A DNA stretch of 60,484 nt from CAZQGE01 sp964592815 (GTDB lineage: Bacteria > Bacillota > Clostridia > Christensenellales > CAG-917), in assembly GCA_964592815.1 (NCBI GenBank), contig CAZQGE010000002.1, forward strand, positions 1 to 60,484, read 5' to 3'. The notes below the pieces were generated by a model, which ran no database searches, was not told the origin of the DNA, and saw only the letters and a list, made by a program, of their open reading frames with translations. The position numbers were made by a program, and so were the translations under genes. This document shows positions 35,780-43,425 of this stretch, piece after piece; positions within the stretch are counted from its first letter, which is position 1; each line of letters begins with the position of its first letter.

Positions 35780-35965
35780 ATGGCCAAAACATCAATGATA
35801 GAAAAACAAAAAAGACCGCAAAAATTTACTACACGTGAATATACACGTTGCCGTATTTGCGGACGCCCTCACGCTGTGCTTAAAAAATACGGCATTTGCA
35901 GAGTTTGCTTTAGAGAACTTGCCTACAAAGGTCAAATTCCTGGAGTGAAGAAGGCGAGCTGGTAA
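35780..35965 (+). CDS. rpsZ: 30S ribosomal protein S14, zinc-binding type Z
   Basis: 61 residues, the short zinc form found in many Bacillota. Zinc ligands are CRICG and CRVCF, and the protein ends PGVKKASW as usual. S14 completes the head of the small subunit late in assembly. Bacteria that also have the zinc-free long form swap them under zinc starvation; none is seen in this window. An AAGGAG site precedes the ATG. Confidence 0.98.
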   Translation: MAKTSMIEKQKRPQKFTTREYTRCRICGRPHAVLKKYGICRVCFRELAYKGQIPGVKKASW

Positions 35966-35979
35966 GGAGGCGTAATAAT

Positions 35980-36375
35980 ATGACAGATCCAATTGCAGAT
36001 ATGTTAACAAGAATAAGAAACGCTTTGACTGCGAAACATGAAACCGTTGAGGTTCCAGCTTCAAAAGCAAAGGTTCAAATTGCAGAGATACTCACAAAAG
36101 AAGGCTTTATCAAAGGTTACGAAATTGTTGAGAACGAAGTTCAAAACACAATTCTTATCACTTTGAAATATGCTGCCAACAAAAACCAAAAGGTTTTGAC
36201 GGCTTTGAAGAGAGTATCCACACCTGGTCTTCGTGTTTATGCAAACGTTGATAAACTTCCTAAGGTTTTGAATGGAATGGGTATTGCTATTCTTTCAACA
36301 TCAAAAGGTATTATGACGGATAAACAAGCAAAAGAACAGCACATTGGCGGCGAAGTACTCGCCTACGTTTGGTAA
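35980..36375 (+). CDS. rpsH: 30S ribosomal protein S8
   Basis: 131 residues. It starts with TDPIADMLTRIRNAL and ends in the conserved GIAILSTSKGIMTDKQAKEQ region with GGEVLAYVW. S8 binds helix 21 of 16S rRNA and in E. coli represses the spc operon at the rplE region; no such hairpin was identified here. AAGGAGG lies upstream of the ATG. The spacing to rpsZ is 14 bases. Confidence 0.98.
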   Translation: MTDPIADMLTRIRNALTAKHETVEVPASKAKVQIAEILTKEGFIKGYEIVENEVQNTILITLKYAANKNQKVLTALKRVSTPGLRVYANVDKLPKVLNGMGIAILSTSKGIMTDKQAKEQHIGGEVLAYVW

Positions 36376-36387
36376 GGAGGGGTTATT

Positions 36388-36927
36388 ATGTCTCGTATAG
36401 GCAGAGCTCCTATTGCCATTCCGCAGGGAGTTGAATTCAAAAACAATGATAACGTCATTACCGTAAAAGGACCTTTGGGCGTTTTGACTCAGGACGTAGA
36501 TAAGTCTATAGAGGTTGTTGTCGAAGATAATCACATTTTAGTGAAACGTCATTCCGATGATAAAGAACACCGCGCTTTGCACGGACTTTACCGCGCACTT
36601 ATCAACAATATGGTTGTAGGCGTTACGAAAGGCTTTGAAAAGTCATTGATTGTCAACGGCGTCGGTTACAAACTTTCAGTCAGCGGCAATAAACTTATTA
36701 TGAACATCGGCTTTTCTCACCCCGTTGAGTTTGTAGCTCCAGAAGGAATTGCATTCTCGTTGCCCGCTCCTTTGGAAATTCTCGTAAAGGGAATTGACCG
36801 TCAAAAAGTCGGACAAATTGCAGCGTCGATTAAAGCAGTCAAAAAGATTGAGCCATACCATGGATACGGCATCCGTTATAAAGATGAAGCTGTCATCCAC
36901 AAGGAAGGCAAGACTGCGGGTAAATAG
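36388..36927 (+). CDS. rplF: 50S ribosomal protein L6
   Basis: 179 residues in two repeated domains. It opens MSRIGRAPIAIPQGVEF. The second domain contains the rRNA-binding stretch IKAVKKIEPYHGYGIRYKDE (about 150-169). L6 sits near the GTPase-factor site of the large subunit. AAGGAGG precedes the ATG. Length equals that of B. subtilis. Confidence 0.98.
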   Translation: MSRIGRAPIAIPQGVEFKNNDNVITVKGPLGVLTQDVDKSIEVVVEDNHILVKRHSDDKEHRALHGLYRALINNMVVGVTKGFEKSLIVNGVGYKLSVSGNKLIMNIGFSHPVEFVAPEGIAFSLPAPLEILVKGIDRQKVGQIAASIKAVKKIEPYHGYGIRYKDEAVIHKEGKTAGK

Positions 36928-36936
36928 AGGTGAAAT

Positions 36937-37305
36937 ATGATTAGTAAGAAAGATAAGAATGAAGATAGAGTTATTCGCCACGAAAGAGTGAGAAAAAAAG
37001 TTTCAGGAACTGCTGAAATGCCTCGTCTTTGCGTGTACAGAAGCTCAAACCATATCTATGCTCAAATTATTGACGACGTAAAAGGCACGACTCTTTGTTC
37101 TGCTAGCACTTTGGAAAAGGCTCTTATAAAGAAAGCCAATGAAGTTTCCAAGAGCGAAGCTGCAAAACTTGTTGGTGTTGCTATTGCCGAAAAAGCTCAA
37201 AAGCTAGGCATTAAGCAAGTCGTCTTTGACAGAGGCGGTTATCTCTACATTGGTAGAGTTGAAGCCCTTGCAGACGGCGCAAGACAAGCTGGTCTTGACT
37301 TTTAG
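36937..37305 (+). CDS. rplR: 50S ribosomal protein L18
   Basis: 122 residues. RHERVRKKVSGTAEMPRLCVYRSSNHIYAQ identifies the N-terminal part, although only segments of it are diagnostic. VVFDRGGYLYIGRVEALADGARQAGLDF forms the normal C-terminus. L18 carries 5S rRNA into the large subunit with L5. The ribosome site is GAGGTG, a little weaker than its neighbours'. Gap to rplF is nine bases. Confidence 0.98.
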   Translation: MISKKDKNEDRVIRHERVRKKVSGTAEMPRLCVYRSSNHIYAQIIDDVKGTTLCSASTLEKALIKKANEVSKSEAAKLVGVAIAEKAQKLGIKQVVFDRGGYLYIGRVEALADGARQAGLDF

Positions 37306-37314
37306 GAGGACATT

Positions 37315-37833
37315 ATGGCAGAGCGTGATAATAGAAGAAACGACAGAAACAGAGAAGAAAACGACGGCTTGACCAAAAAGCTCATCGCTGTCAACCGTGT
37401 AACTAAGGTTGTTAAGGGCGGTAGAAATATGCGTTTTGCAGCTTTGGTTGTTGTTGGCGACCAAAACGGCAAAGTCGGTCTTGGTTTGGGTAAGGCAGCC
37501 GAAGTTCCAGAAGCTATCGAAAAAGCAACTCAACTTGCAAAACGTAATATGCAAGACATTGCTTTAAGCGGAACAACCATTCCTCACCAAACAACAGGCA
37601 AATTTGGACGCGGTCAAGTTCTCTTGATTCCAGCTGAAGAAGGTACTGGCGTTATCGCTGGTGGTCCTGTTCGTGCAGTATTGGAAGTTTCAGGTGTTAA
37701 GGATATCAGAACCAAATCTTTGGGCTCAAATAATCCTATAAACTGCGCCAAAGCTACAATCGATGGACTTTGCAGTCTGCGTAGTGCAGAACAAATTGCA
37801 AAACTCCGCGGTGTTGACGTAGTTGAAGGCTAG
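37315..37833 (+). CDS. rpsE: 30S ribosomal protein S5
   Basis: 172 residues. A short charged N-terminus (Asn/Arg/Asp/Glu, residues 1-20) precedes the double-stranded-RNA-binding domain: KLIAVNRVTKVVKGGRNMRF and VGLGLGKAAEVPEAI. The C-terminal half includes GTGVIAGGPVRAVLEVSGV. S5 supports decoding accuracy and the mRNA entry site; changes in its loop near residue 30 cause spectinomycin resistance in other species. AGGAGG precedes the ATG. Confidence 0.98.
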   Translation: MAERDNRRNDRNREENDGLTKKLIAVNRVTKVVKGGRNMRFAALVVVGDQNGKVGLGLGKAAEVPEAIEKATQLAKRNMQDIALSGTTIPHQTTGKFGRGQVLLIPAEEGTGVIAGGPVRAVLEVSGVKDIRTKSLGSNNPINCAKATIDGLCSLRSAEQIAKLRGVDVVEG

Positions 37834-37842
37834 GAGGATATT

Positions 37843-38043
37843 ATGGCAGCTAAAAAAGAAGAAGCAAAAATGATAAAAGTAACTCTTACAAAAAGCACAA
37901 TTTCTTGCCTTAAAAACCAAAAAGCTACAGTTGAAGCTCTTGGTCTTAAAAAAGTTGGTTCAAGCAACACATTTAAGGATGACGTTGTTGTAAGAGGAAT
38001 GATAAACAAAGTTTCTCACCTTGTTAAGGTTGAGGAAATTTAA
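37843..38043 (+). CDS. rpmD: 50S ribosomal protein L30
   Basis: 66 residues. The family core starts at MIKVTLTKSTISC (residue 10) and runs to the end with GMINKVSHLVKVEEI. The nine preceding residues (AAKKEEAK) are kept because the AGGAGG site is placed for the ATG at 37843 and not for the internal Met. L30 is a small peripheral large-subunit protein, absent from some bacteria. Confidence 0.96.
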   Translation: MAAKKEEAKMIKVTLTKSTISCLKNQKATVEALGLKKVGSSNTFKDDVVVRGMINKVSHLVKVEEI

Positions 38044-38054
38044 CGGAGGGCAAA

Positions 38055-38501
38055 ATGAATATTCAAGATATTAAACCAGCCGAGGGCGCAAAGTCCGATG
38101 TTAAAAGAATAGGTCGTGGTATTGGTTCAGGCACAGGCAAAACCTCTACTCGCGGTCACAAAGGACAATGGGCAAGAAGTGGTGGCGGTGTTCGTCCTAA
38201 CTTTGAAGGCGGTCAAATGCCTATGACAAGAAGACTCCCCAAAAGAGGCTTCAACAACAAGCAATTTGCTCACGTTTATAATGTTGTTAATGTCGAAATT
38301 TTCAATAATTTTGAAAATGGACAGGTTGTTGGTATTGACGAATTGGTTGCAAGTGGTATTATTAAAGTTGTCGAACCTTATGGTCTTAAAGTCCTTGGCG
38401 ACGGCAATTTGGAAAAGAAACTTACAATCAAGGCTCAAAAGTTCACCACAGCCGCAGTTGAAAAAATTCAAAAGGCAGGCGGCACAGCAGAGGTGCTATA
38501 A
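38055..38501 (+). CDS. rplO: 50S ribosomal protein L15
   Basis: 148 residues. The Gly/Arg-rich N-terminal half shows RIGRGIGSGTGKTSTRGHKGQ and GGQMPMTRRLPKRGF, which thread into 23S rRNA; only short parts are quoted here. The globular C-terminal half ends VEKIQKAGGTAEVL. It is a late assembly protein. Its stop codon shares a base with the secY ATG (TAATG). ACGGAGG precedes the start. Confidence 0.97.
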   Translation: MNIQDIKPAEGAKSDVKRIGRGIGSGTGKTSTRGHKGQWARSGGGVRPNFEGGQMPMTRRLPKRGFNNKQFAHVYNVVNVEIFNNFENGQVVGIDELVASGIIKVVEPYGLKVLGDGNLEKKLTIKAQKFTTAAVEKIQKAGGTAEVL

Positions 38502-39802
38502 TGTTTGAAACATTAGTTAACGCATTCAAGACTAAGGAAATCAGAGTAAAAATTTTCTTTACTCTGCTTCTCCTGTTTGTCTATCGAATTGGTTGTTTTA
38601 TTCCTTTGCCTGGTCTCGATGTCGCGACCGTCAAAGGATTGATGTCTGGCGGAGAATTCTTAGGCATTCTCAGTATGATGACGGGTGGTTCTATGCAAAA
38701 CGCAACTTTGTTTGCGCTTGGTATTCTTCCGTTTATTAACGCGTTTATCATAATGCAACTTTTGACTTTAATTATTCCTAAGTTGGAAAAATTGTCAAAA
38801 GAGGGTGACCAAGGAAGACAAAAGATTACGCAAATCACAAGATATGTTGCGTTGGTGTTAGGACTTATTCAAGCAATTGGTATTATTGTCGGATGGAAGA
38901 ATGCTATTGTTCGTATCTTTCCATTTGAAGCAGGTTGGGCGTTCCCCTATATGTCGGCAATAGTAATAATTACAGTTCTACTCGCTGGCAGCACTATGGT
39001 TATGTGGTTGGGTGAAAGAATTACCGAATACGGAATAGGCAACGGCACGTCCTTGATTATCTTTATCGGAATTTTGGGCACAGCTGGCAAAACAATGGCT
39101 GAATCGTTAAAACTTGTTGGACAACAATGGACTTATATTTGGAACATTCTGGGCTTTGTACTTATCGTTGTTGGAATTTTGTTCTTCATCGTCTTCTTTG
39201 ACCTTGCGGAACGAAGGGTAACCGTTCAATATTCCAAACAAGTTAAGGGCAATAAAATGTACGGTGGACAAACAACGTATATTCCTATCAGAATTAACGC
39301 AAGCGGTGTTATGCCAATTATTTTTGCATCATCACTTGTTATGTTCCCCGATATGATTATGGCATTGTTTTTCCGTAACAGCGAAGCCTATGCTTGGTAT
39401 GCTCAACATATGGGCGCAGGACATTGGCCTTATTATGTATTCCTGACAATTTTCATCTTATTCTTTGCATATTTCTATGCTCAGATACAGTTTAATCCAG
39501 ATGACGTTTCAAGGAATATCCAACAATACGGCGGTTTCTTGCCAGGTATTAGACCAGGTAAACCTACAAGCGATTTTTTGAGAAAGGTAAACAACAGAAT
39601 TACGTTCTTTGGAGCAATTTTCTTGGCGTTCCTCTCATTGATTCCGACCTTTATCTTTAAGGCTTTGTCACAAGACGTATTGCCGTTTAACTCGGCATTC
39701 TCAGCAACAGGCTTATTGATTGTCGTATCAGTCGCTCTTGAACTGAATAAACAGTTGGAAGCTCAAATTATGATGAAACACTACAAAGGTTTCTTGAAAT
39801 AA
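38501..39802 (+). CDS. secY: Preprotein translocase channel subunit SecY
   Basis: 433 residues with ten membrane segments. It is the protein-conducting pore of the Sec system, working with SecE, SecG and SecA. Conserved features include the N-terminal RVKIFFTLLLLFVYRIG-type segment and PLPGLD, the plug region after segment 1, LGERITEYGIGNGTSLIIF near residue 175, and cytoplasmic loops containing Arg residues needed for ribosome and SecA binding. The start overlaps the rplO stop by one base. It is followed by a 100-base gap with a stem-loop before adk. Confidence 0.98.
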   Translation: MFETLVNAFKTKEIRVKIFFTLLLLFVYRIGCFIPLPGLDVATVKGLMSGGEFLGILSMMTGGSMQNATLFALGILPFINAFIIMQLLTLIIPKLEKLSKEGDQGRQKITQITRYVALVLGLIQAIGIIVGWKNAIVRIFPFEAGWAFPYMSAIVIITVLLAGSTMVMWLGERITEYGIGNGTSLIIFIGILGTAGKTMAESLKLVGQQWTYIWNILGFVLIVVGILFFIVFFDLAERRVTVQYSKQVKGNKMYGGQTTYIPIRINASGVMPIIFASSLVMFPDMIMALFFRNSEAYAWYAQHMGAGHWPYYVFLTIFILFFAYFYAQIQFNPDDVSRNIQQYGGFLPGIRPGKPTSDFLRKVNNRITFFGAIFLAFLSLIPTFIFKALSQDVLPFNSAFSATGLLIVVSVALELNKQLEAQIMMKHYKGFLK

Positions 39803-39828
39803 TTTGAATAAACAAAAATTCACAAATA

Positions 39829-39875
39829 GCGCAAAATAGCGACTTATATGACACTCATTTAAGTTGCTATTTCGC
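39829..39875 (+). other. Long stem-loop in the secY-adk gap
   Basis: AAATAGCGACTTA (39834-39846) and TAAGTTGCTATTT (39860-39872) form a 13-bp stem with one G-T pair around a 13-base loop, and outer GCG/CGC bases extend it. It is not followed by a T-run. It may adjust the ratio of the ribosomal and adk-map parts of the transcript by pausing or processing. Confidence 0.6.
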
Positions 39876-39902
39876 ACGAAAAGTTGTAAAATAGGAGAAT
39901 AT

Positions 39903-40529
39903 ATGAAGAATATAGTTTTACTCGGCGCCCCAGGAGCAGGAAAAGGTACTTTAGCAAGTATGATGGTGACAAGATATAATCTCCCGCACATTTCGACAGG
40001 AGACATTTTGCGCGCCAACATAAAAGAAGGCACCAAACTCGGGCTGGAAGCTAAATCTTATATTGACAAAGGCGAACTTGTTCCAGATAGCGTTGTTATC
40101 GGAATAGTTGAAGCTCGCTTGAAAGAAGCTGACGCTCAAAACGGATATATTCTTGATGGATTTCCACGTACTATCGCTCAGGCGGAAGCACTCGACAAAT
40201 TTACAAAAATCAACTATGTGTTGAACTTTGACGCAAGCTATGAAACAATCTTGCACCGTATATCGGGACGTAGAGTTTGTGCTTGTGGTGCAACGTATCA
40301 TATCGATTGGTTGAACGGAAGTGAAGTTTGTCCGAATTGCGGAAAAATCCTTTACACAAGAAACGACGATAAACCTGAAACGGTGACGTCAAGATTGGCT
40401 GTGTATGAAAAGCAAACCGCTCCGCTTATTGATTATTACAAAAACAAAGGAATACTTTTCGATATCAATGCGAATATAGGCAAAGACCTGACTATTTTAG
40501 CGATAGAGAAGGTGCTAAAAAATGATTAA
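39903..40529 (+). CDS. adk: Adenylate kinase, zinc-LID type
   Basis: 208 residues from the ATG at 39903, which has AGGAG just upstream; an in-frame ATG at 39864 would add 13 residues lying in the secY-adk stem region and is rejected. The enzyme equilibrates ATP, ADP and AMP. P-loop GAPGAGKGT is at residues 8-16, DGFPRT near 84, and the LID domain carries CxC and CPNCG zinc ligands (about residues 128-150) as in Gram-positive and thermophile enzymes. Its last eight bases overlap map. Confidence 0.97.
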   Translation: MKNIVLLGAPGAGKGTLASMMVTRYNLPHISTGDILRANIKEGTKLGLEAKSYIDKGELVPDSVVIGIVEARLKEADAQNGYILDGFPRTIAQAEALDKFTKINYVLNFDASYETILHRISGRRVCACGATYHIDWLNGSEVCPNCGKILYTRNDDKPETVTSRLAVYEKQTAPLIDYYKNKGILFDINANIGKDLTILAIEKVLKND

Positions 40530-41265
40530 CCTAAAATCTTCGTCCGAAATCAAAGCGATGAAGGCGTCGGGACAAAAACTTAGAGATTTATTGCTTTATT
40601 TGGAAGAAAAGGTTAAACCTGGAATAACAACAAAAAAACTTGATGAATTTGCATACGATTTCATAAAACGTAACGGCGCAACGCCATCGTTTTTGGGATA
40701 CGGCGGTTTTCCTGCCTCGATATGCGCTTCAATAGATGAGGTTGTAGTCCACGGAATACCTTCGGAGAGACGCCTTAAAGAAGGCGAGATAATCGGGATA
40801 GACGCAGGTATGATTTTCAAGGGTTGGCAATCCGATGCAGCAAGAACGTTTGCAGTAGGAGAAATCGAACCTGAGAAACAAAGGTTGATTGACGTTACTA
40901 GACAGAGCTTTTTTGAAGGAGTTTCAAAGTTCAAAGAAGGCGGACGTTTAGGAGATATATCAAATGCAATTCAAACTTACGCTGAGTCAAACGGGTTTTC
41001 TGTTGTGAGAGCAATGGTTGGACACGGAATTGGCAGAGAGATGCACGAAGATCCGCAAGTGCCTAATTATGGCAGAGCTGGTCACGGTACTAGGCTTGAA
41101 AAGGGATTGACACTTGCCATAGAACCTATGATTGATATGGGGACTTGGGAAGTTGAAACGTTGTCTGACGGTTGGACTTGCGTAACATTGGACAGAAAAC
41201 CGTCCGCGCACTATGAAAACACGGTGGCTCTTACCGAAAATGGAGCTGAAATTTTGACGTTGTAA
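40522..41265 (+). CDS. map: Methionine aminopeptidase, type I
   Basis: 247 residues; removes the initiator Met from new proteins. The pita-bread fold signatures are present: VVHGIPS near residue 75, the two metal Asp in GIDAGMIFKGWQSDAART, GHGIGREMHEDP near 167 and AIEPMI near 200, followed by ENTVALTE with the last metal Glu. It begins within the end of adk (8-bp overlap) and ends one base before the KOW gene. There is no N-terminal zinc-finger extension, so it is the short bacterial form. Confidence 0.97.
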   Translation: MINLKSSSEIKAMKASGQKLRDLLLYLEEKVKPGITTKKLDEFAYDFIKRNGATPSFLGYGGFPASICASIDEVVVHGIPSERRLKEGEIIGIDAGMIFKGWQSDAARTFAVGEIEPEKQRLIDVTRQSFFEGVSKFKEGGRLGDISNAIQTYAESNGFSVVRAMVGHGIGREMHEDPQVPNYGRAGHGTRLEKGLTLAIEPMIDMGTWEVETLSDGWTCVTLDRKPSAHYENTVALTENGAEILTL

Positions 41266-41266
41266 T

Positions 41267-41536
41267 ATGGAACTTGGACAAGTGGTATATTCAAAAGCAG
41301 GACGTGATAGCGGAAGATATTTTGCTGTTGTTGAGATTGTCGATGAAAGTTACGTCAAAATTGCAAATGGTGATTTGCGTAGAATTAAAAGCGCAAAATT
41401 GAAAAAAATTAAGCACTTACGTTCAAATGGCGACGTGCTTGAAAAAATATCAGATAAATTAAAGAACGGAATGCAGGTATTCGATGCGGAACTTTTTAGC
41501 GCGCTCCGTTTTTATAACGAAAAAGCTGAAAATTAG
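41267..41536 (+). CDS. KOW-domain RNA-binding protein (L14e-like)
   Basis: 89 residues. The N-terminal half has a KOW-type core, GQVVYSKAGRDSGRYFAVVEI, and the rest is basic and helical. Small proteins of this kind sit between map and infA in many Bacillota and are annotated as ribosomal L14e/L6e/L27e-like or KOW RNA-binding proteins. Their role is not established; position suggests a function in translation. It starts one base after map and ends just before the infA ribosome site. Confidence 0.88.
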   Translation: MELGQVVYSKAGRDSGRYFAVVEIVDESYVKIANGDLRRIKSAKLKKIKHLRSNGDVLEKISDKLKNGMQVFDAELFSALRFYNEKAEN

Positions 41537-41543
41537 GAGTGTT

Positions 41544-41762
41544 ATGTCCAAAGAAGATGTAATCGAAACCGAGGGTAAAGTTATAGAGGTTTTACCCAAA
41601 ACGCAATTCAAAGTTCAATTAAGCAACGGTCATATGATTCTTGCTTATCTTGGCGGAAAGTTACGTATAAACAATATCAGAATACTTGAAGGCGACAAAG
41701 TAAAAATTGAAATGTCACCTTATGATTTGACTAAGGGTAGAATTATTTACCGTAATAAATAG
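41544..41762 (+). CDS. infA: Translation initiation factor IF-1
   Basis: 72 residues from the ATG at 41544, preceded by TTAGGAGTGTT. A longer frame with a start at 41484 would run inside the KOW gene and is rejected. The OB-fold sequence ETEGKVIEVLPKTQFKVQL, the central SNGHMILAYLGGKLRINNIR-like block and the C-terminal KGRIIYR are typical. IF-1 blocks the A site during initiation with IF-2 and IF-3. Length equals the family norm. Confidence 0.98.
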   Translation: MSKEDVIETEGKVIEVLPKTQFKVQLSNGHMILAYLGGKLRINNIRILEGDKVKIEMSPYDLTKGRIIYRNK

Positions 41763-41799
41763 TCAAAAACAACAAATCGAAGAACTTAGGAGGTTCACA

Positions 41800-41916
41800 A
41801 TGAAAGTTAGACCAAGTGTTAAACCAATGTGCGACAAATGCAAGGTTATCAAGAGAAACGGCAAAGTTATGGTAATTTGCTCTAAGTATCCAAACCACAA
41901 GCAACGTCAAGGTTGA
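41800..41916 (+). CDS. rpmJ: 50S ribosomal protein L36, zinc-binding
   Basis: 38 residues. It begins MKVRPSVKPMCDKCKVIKR and has the zinc set Cys11, Cys14, Cys27 and His33, ending HKQRQG. AGGAGG lies five to ten bases before the ATG. L36 caps part of 23S rRNA domain VI and helps late assembly. It lies between infA and rpsM, the usual place in Bacillota. It is followed by a structured gap of about 110 bases. Confidence 0.97.
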   Translation: MKVRPSVKPMCDKCKVIKRNGKVMVICSKYPNHKQRQG

Positions 41917-41932
41917 TTAGTTAGGCAAAACT

Positions 41933-41981
41933 GCATAGAGCGGCTGGTCGCGCATTCCAAAATCGTAGCGACTATCTATGC
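41933..41981 (+). promoter_or_regulatory. Structured leader between rpmJ and rpsM
   Basis: GCATAGA (41933-41939) pairs with TCTATGC (41975-41981), and inside it GTCGC (41947-41951) pairs with GCGAC (41968-41972). The structure sits in a 109-base gap, the widest in the ribosomal block, directly ahead of rpsM-rpsK-rpsD-rpoA-rplQ. By position it is comparable with the S4-binding alpha-operon leader of E. coli, though no sequence match is claimed. Confidence 0.5.
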
Positions 41982-42025
41982 GTAGTATAAATAGAAAATT
42001 TTACACAATTTTTCGGAGGTAGAAA

Positions 42026-42397
42026 ATGGCAAGAATAGCCGGCGTGGATCTTCCACGTGAAAAGAGAGTTGAGATTGGACTTACCTACATTTTTGGTATT
42101 GGTCTTCCTATGTCTCAAAAAATCTTGAGTGAAACTGGCATTGACGGCGATATCCGTGTTAAGGATTTGACCGAAGATCAAGTCAGTTTAATTCGTGATT
42201 ATATTGAAAAACATCTTCATGTCGAAGGCGACCTCAAAAGAGAAGTCGGACTGAATATCAAAAGACTTATGGAAATTGGTTGCTACCGTGGCATCCGCCA
42301 TAGAAAAGGTCTTCCCGTTCGCGGTCAAAGCACAAAGCAAAACGCAAGAACCAGAAAGGGTCCAAAGCGTACTGTCGGACGCAAGAAGTCTAAATAA
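42026..42397 (+). CDS. rpsM: 30S ribosomal protein S13
   Basis: 123 residues. MARIAGVDLPREKRVEIGLTYIFGIG and the C-terminal GLPVRGQSTKQNARTRKGP (only parts needed for recognition) are typical. The basic tail reaches the P-site and A-site tRNAs. S13 pairs with S19 in the head of the small subunit. CGGAGG precedes the ATG. It opens the alpha section of the operon after the structured gap. Confidence 0.98.
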   Translation: MARIAGVDLPREKRVEIGLTYIFGIGLPMSQKILSETGIDGDIRVKDLTEDQVSLIRDYIEKHLHVEGDLKREVGLNIKRLMEIGCYRGIRHRKGLPVRGQSTKQNARTRKGPKRTVGRKKSK

Positions 42398-42408
42398 GGA
42401 GGCGTGAT

Positions 42409-42801
42409 ATGGCAGCTACAATCAAAAAAATCAAAAAAAGAAAAGACATTAAGCGTGTTGAGAAAGGTCAAGCCCACATCCACGCATCATTCAACAATAC
42501 AATTGTTACGATTACCGATATGAACGGCAACGCAGTATCTTGGTCTTCATCGGGCAAACTTAAGCTCCGTGGTTCAAGAAAATCTACTCCTTTCGCCGCA
42601 CAAATGGTAAGTGAAGACGCCGCTAAGGTGGCATACGATCAAGGTATGAGAACCGTTGAGGTTTATGTAAAAGGACCTGGCTCAGGCAGAGAATCTGCTA
42701 TCCGCGCCCTTGCAAACGTAGGTATGGAAGTTACTCTTATTCAAGACGTATCTCCTATCCCTCACAACGGTTGCCGTCCGCCCAAGCGCAGAAGATTATA
42801 G
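42409..42801 (+). CDS. rpsK: 30S ribosomal protein S11
   Basis: 130 residues. The core shows AHIHASFNNTIVTITDMNGN, WSSSGKLKLRGSRKSTPFAA and the C-terminal SPIPHNGCRPPKRRRL; only short parts are needed. S11 forms the platform with S6 and S18, near the mRNA exit. AAGGAGG precedes the ATG, and the gap to rpsM is 11 bases. Confidence 0.98.
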   Translation: MAATIKKIKKRKDIKRVEKGQAHIHASFNNTIVTITDMNGNAVSWSSSGKLKLRGSRKSTPFAAQMVSEDAAKVAYDQGMRTVEVYVKGPGSGRESAIRALANVGMEVTLIQDVSPIPHNGCRPPKRRRL

Positions 42802-42811
42802 GAGGTAGAAT

Positions 42812-43405
42812 ATGGCTAAGTATACAGGTCCAGTATTGAAAAAATGCAGATCGCTTGGTATTGACCCTGCTGATATGGGTATCAGCAAAAAGTCAACAAA
42901 ACAAGTAAATTTCCGCAGAAAGAAACAAAGTGACTATGCTGTTCAATTGAAAGAAAAACAAAAAGTTAAGTTTGTTTACGGCATACTTGAAAAACAATTT
43001 AGAGCTTATTACGATAAGGCTTCTGTTCAAAGAGGCATTACTGGTGAAAATATGCTCATCCTTTTGGAAAGAAGACTTGACAACGTAGTTTATCGTTTAG
43101 GTTTGGGTAAAACCCGTGCTATGGCTCGTCAAATCGTAAACCACGGTCACATTACCGTTAATGGCAAAAAGGTTGACATCCCTTCTTATTTGATTAAGGC
43201 AGGAGACGTGATTGCTGTTAAAGAAAACAAGAAGAATTTAGCTCTTTGGAACGAAATTAAAGAAGTCAAAAATCTTAGCATAGTAAAATGGTTGGAATTT
43301 GACAACGCAACATTGACAGGTAAAGTTAAAGCTCTTCCTGAAAGAGCGGACATCAACGACATTGACATCAAGGAACACCTTATCGTCGAGTTGTATTCTA
43401 AATAA
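42812..43405 (+). CDS. rpsD: 30S ribosomal protein S4
   Basis: 197 residues. An S4 RNA-binding domain covers about residues 88-150 (LERRLDNVVYRLGL, ARQIVNHGHITVNGKKVDIPS). The N-terminal zinc finger seen in some forms is missing; KKCRSLG keeps a single Cys. S4 begins assembly of the 16S 5' domain and can act as a translational repressor. It lies between rpsK and rpoA here, whereas in Bacillus rpsD is separate; the placement fits Clostridia. AGGAGG precedes the ATG. Confidence 0.97.
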   Translation: MAKYTGPVLKKCRSLGIDPADMGISKKSTKQVNFRRKKQSDYAVQLKEKQKVKFVYGILEKQFRAYYDKASVQRGITGENMLILLERRLDNVVYRLGLGKTRAMARQIVNHGHITVNGKKVDIPSYLIKAGDVIAVKENKKNLALWNEIKEVKNLSIVKWLEFDNATLTGKVKALPERADINDIDIKEHLIVELYSK

Positions 43406-43425
43406 TCTGATTGGAGGATACAGTT

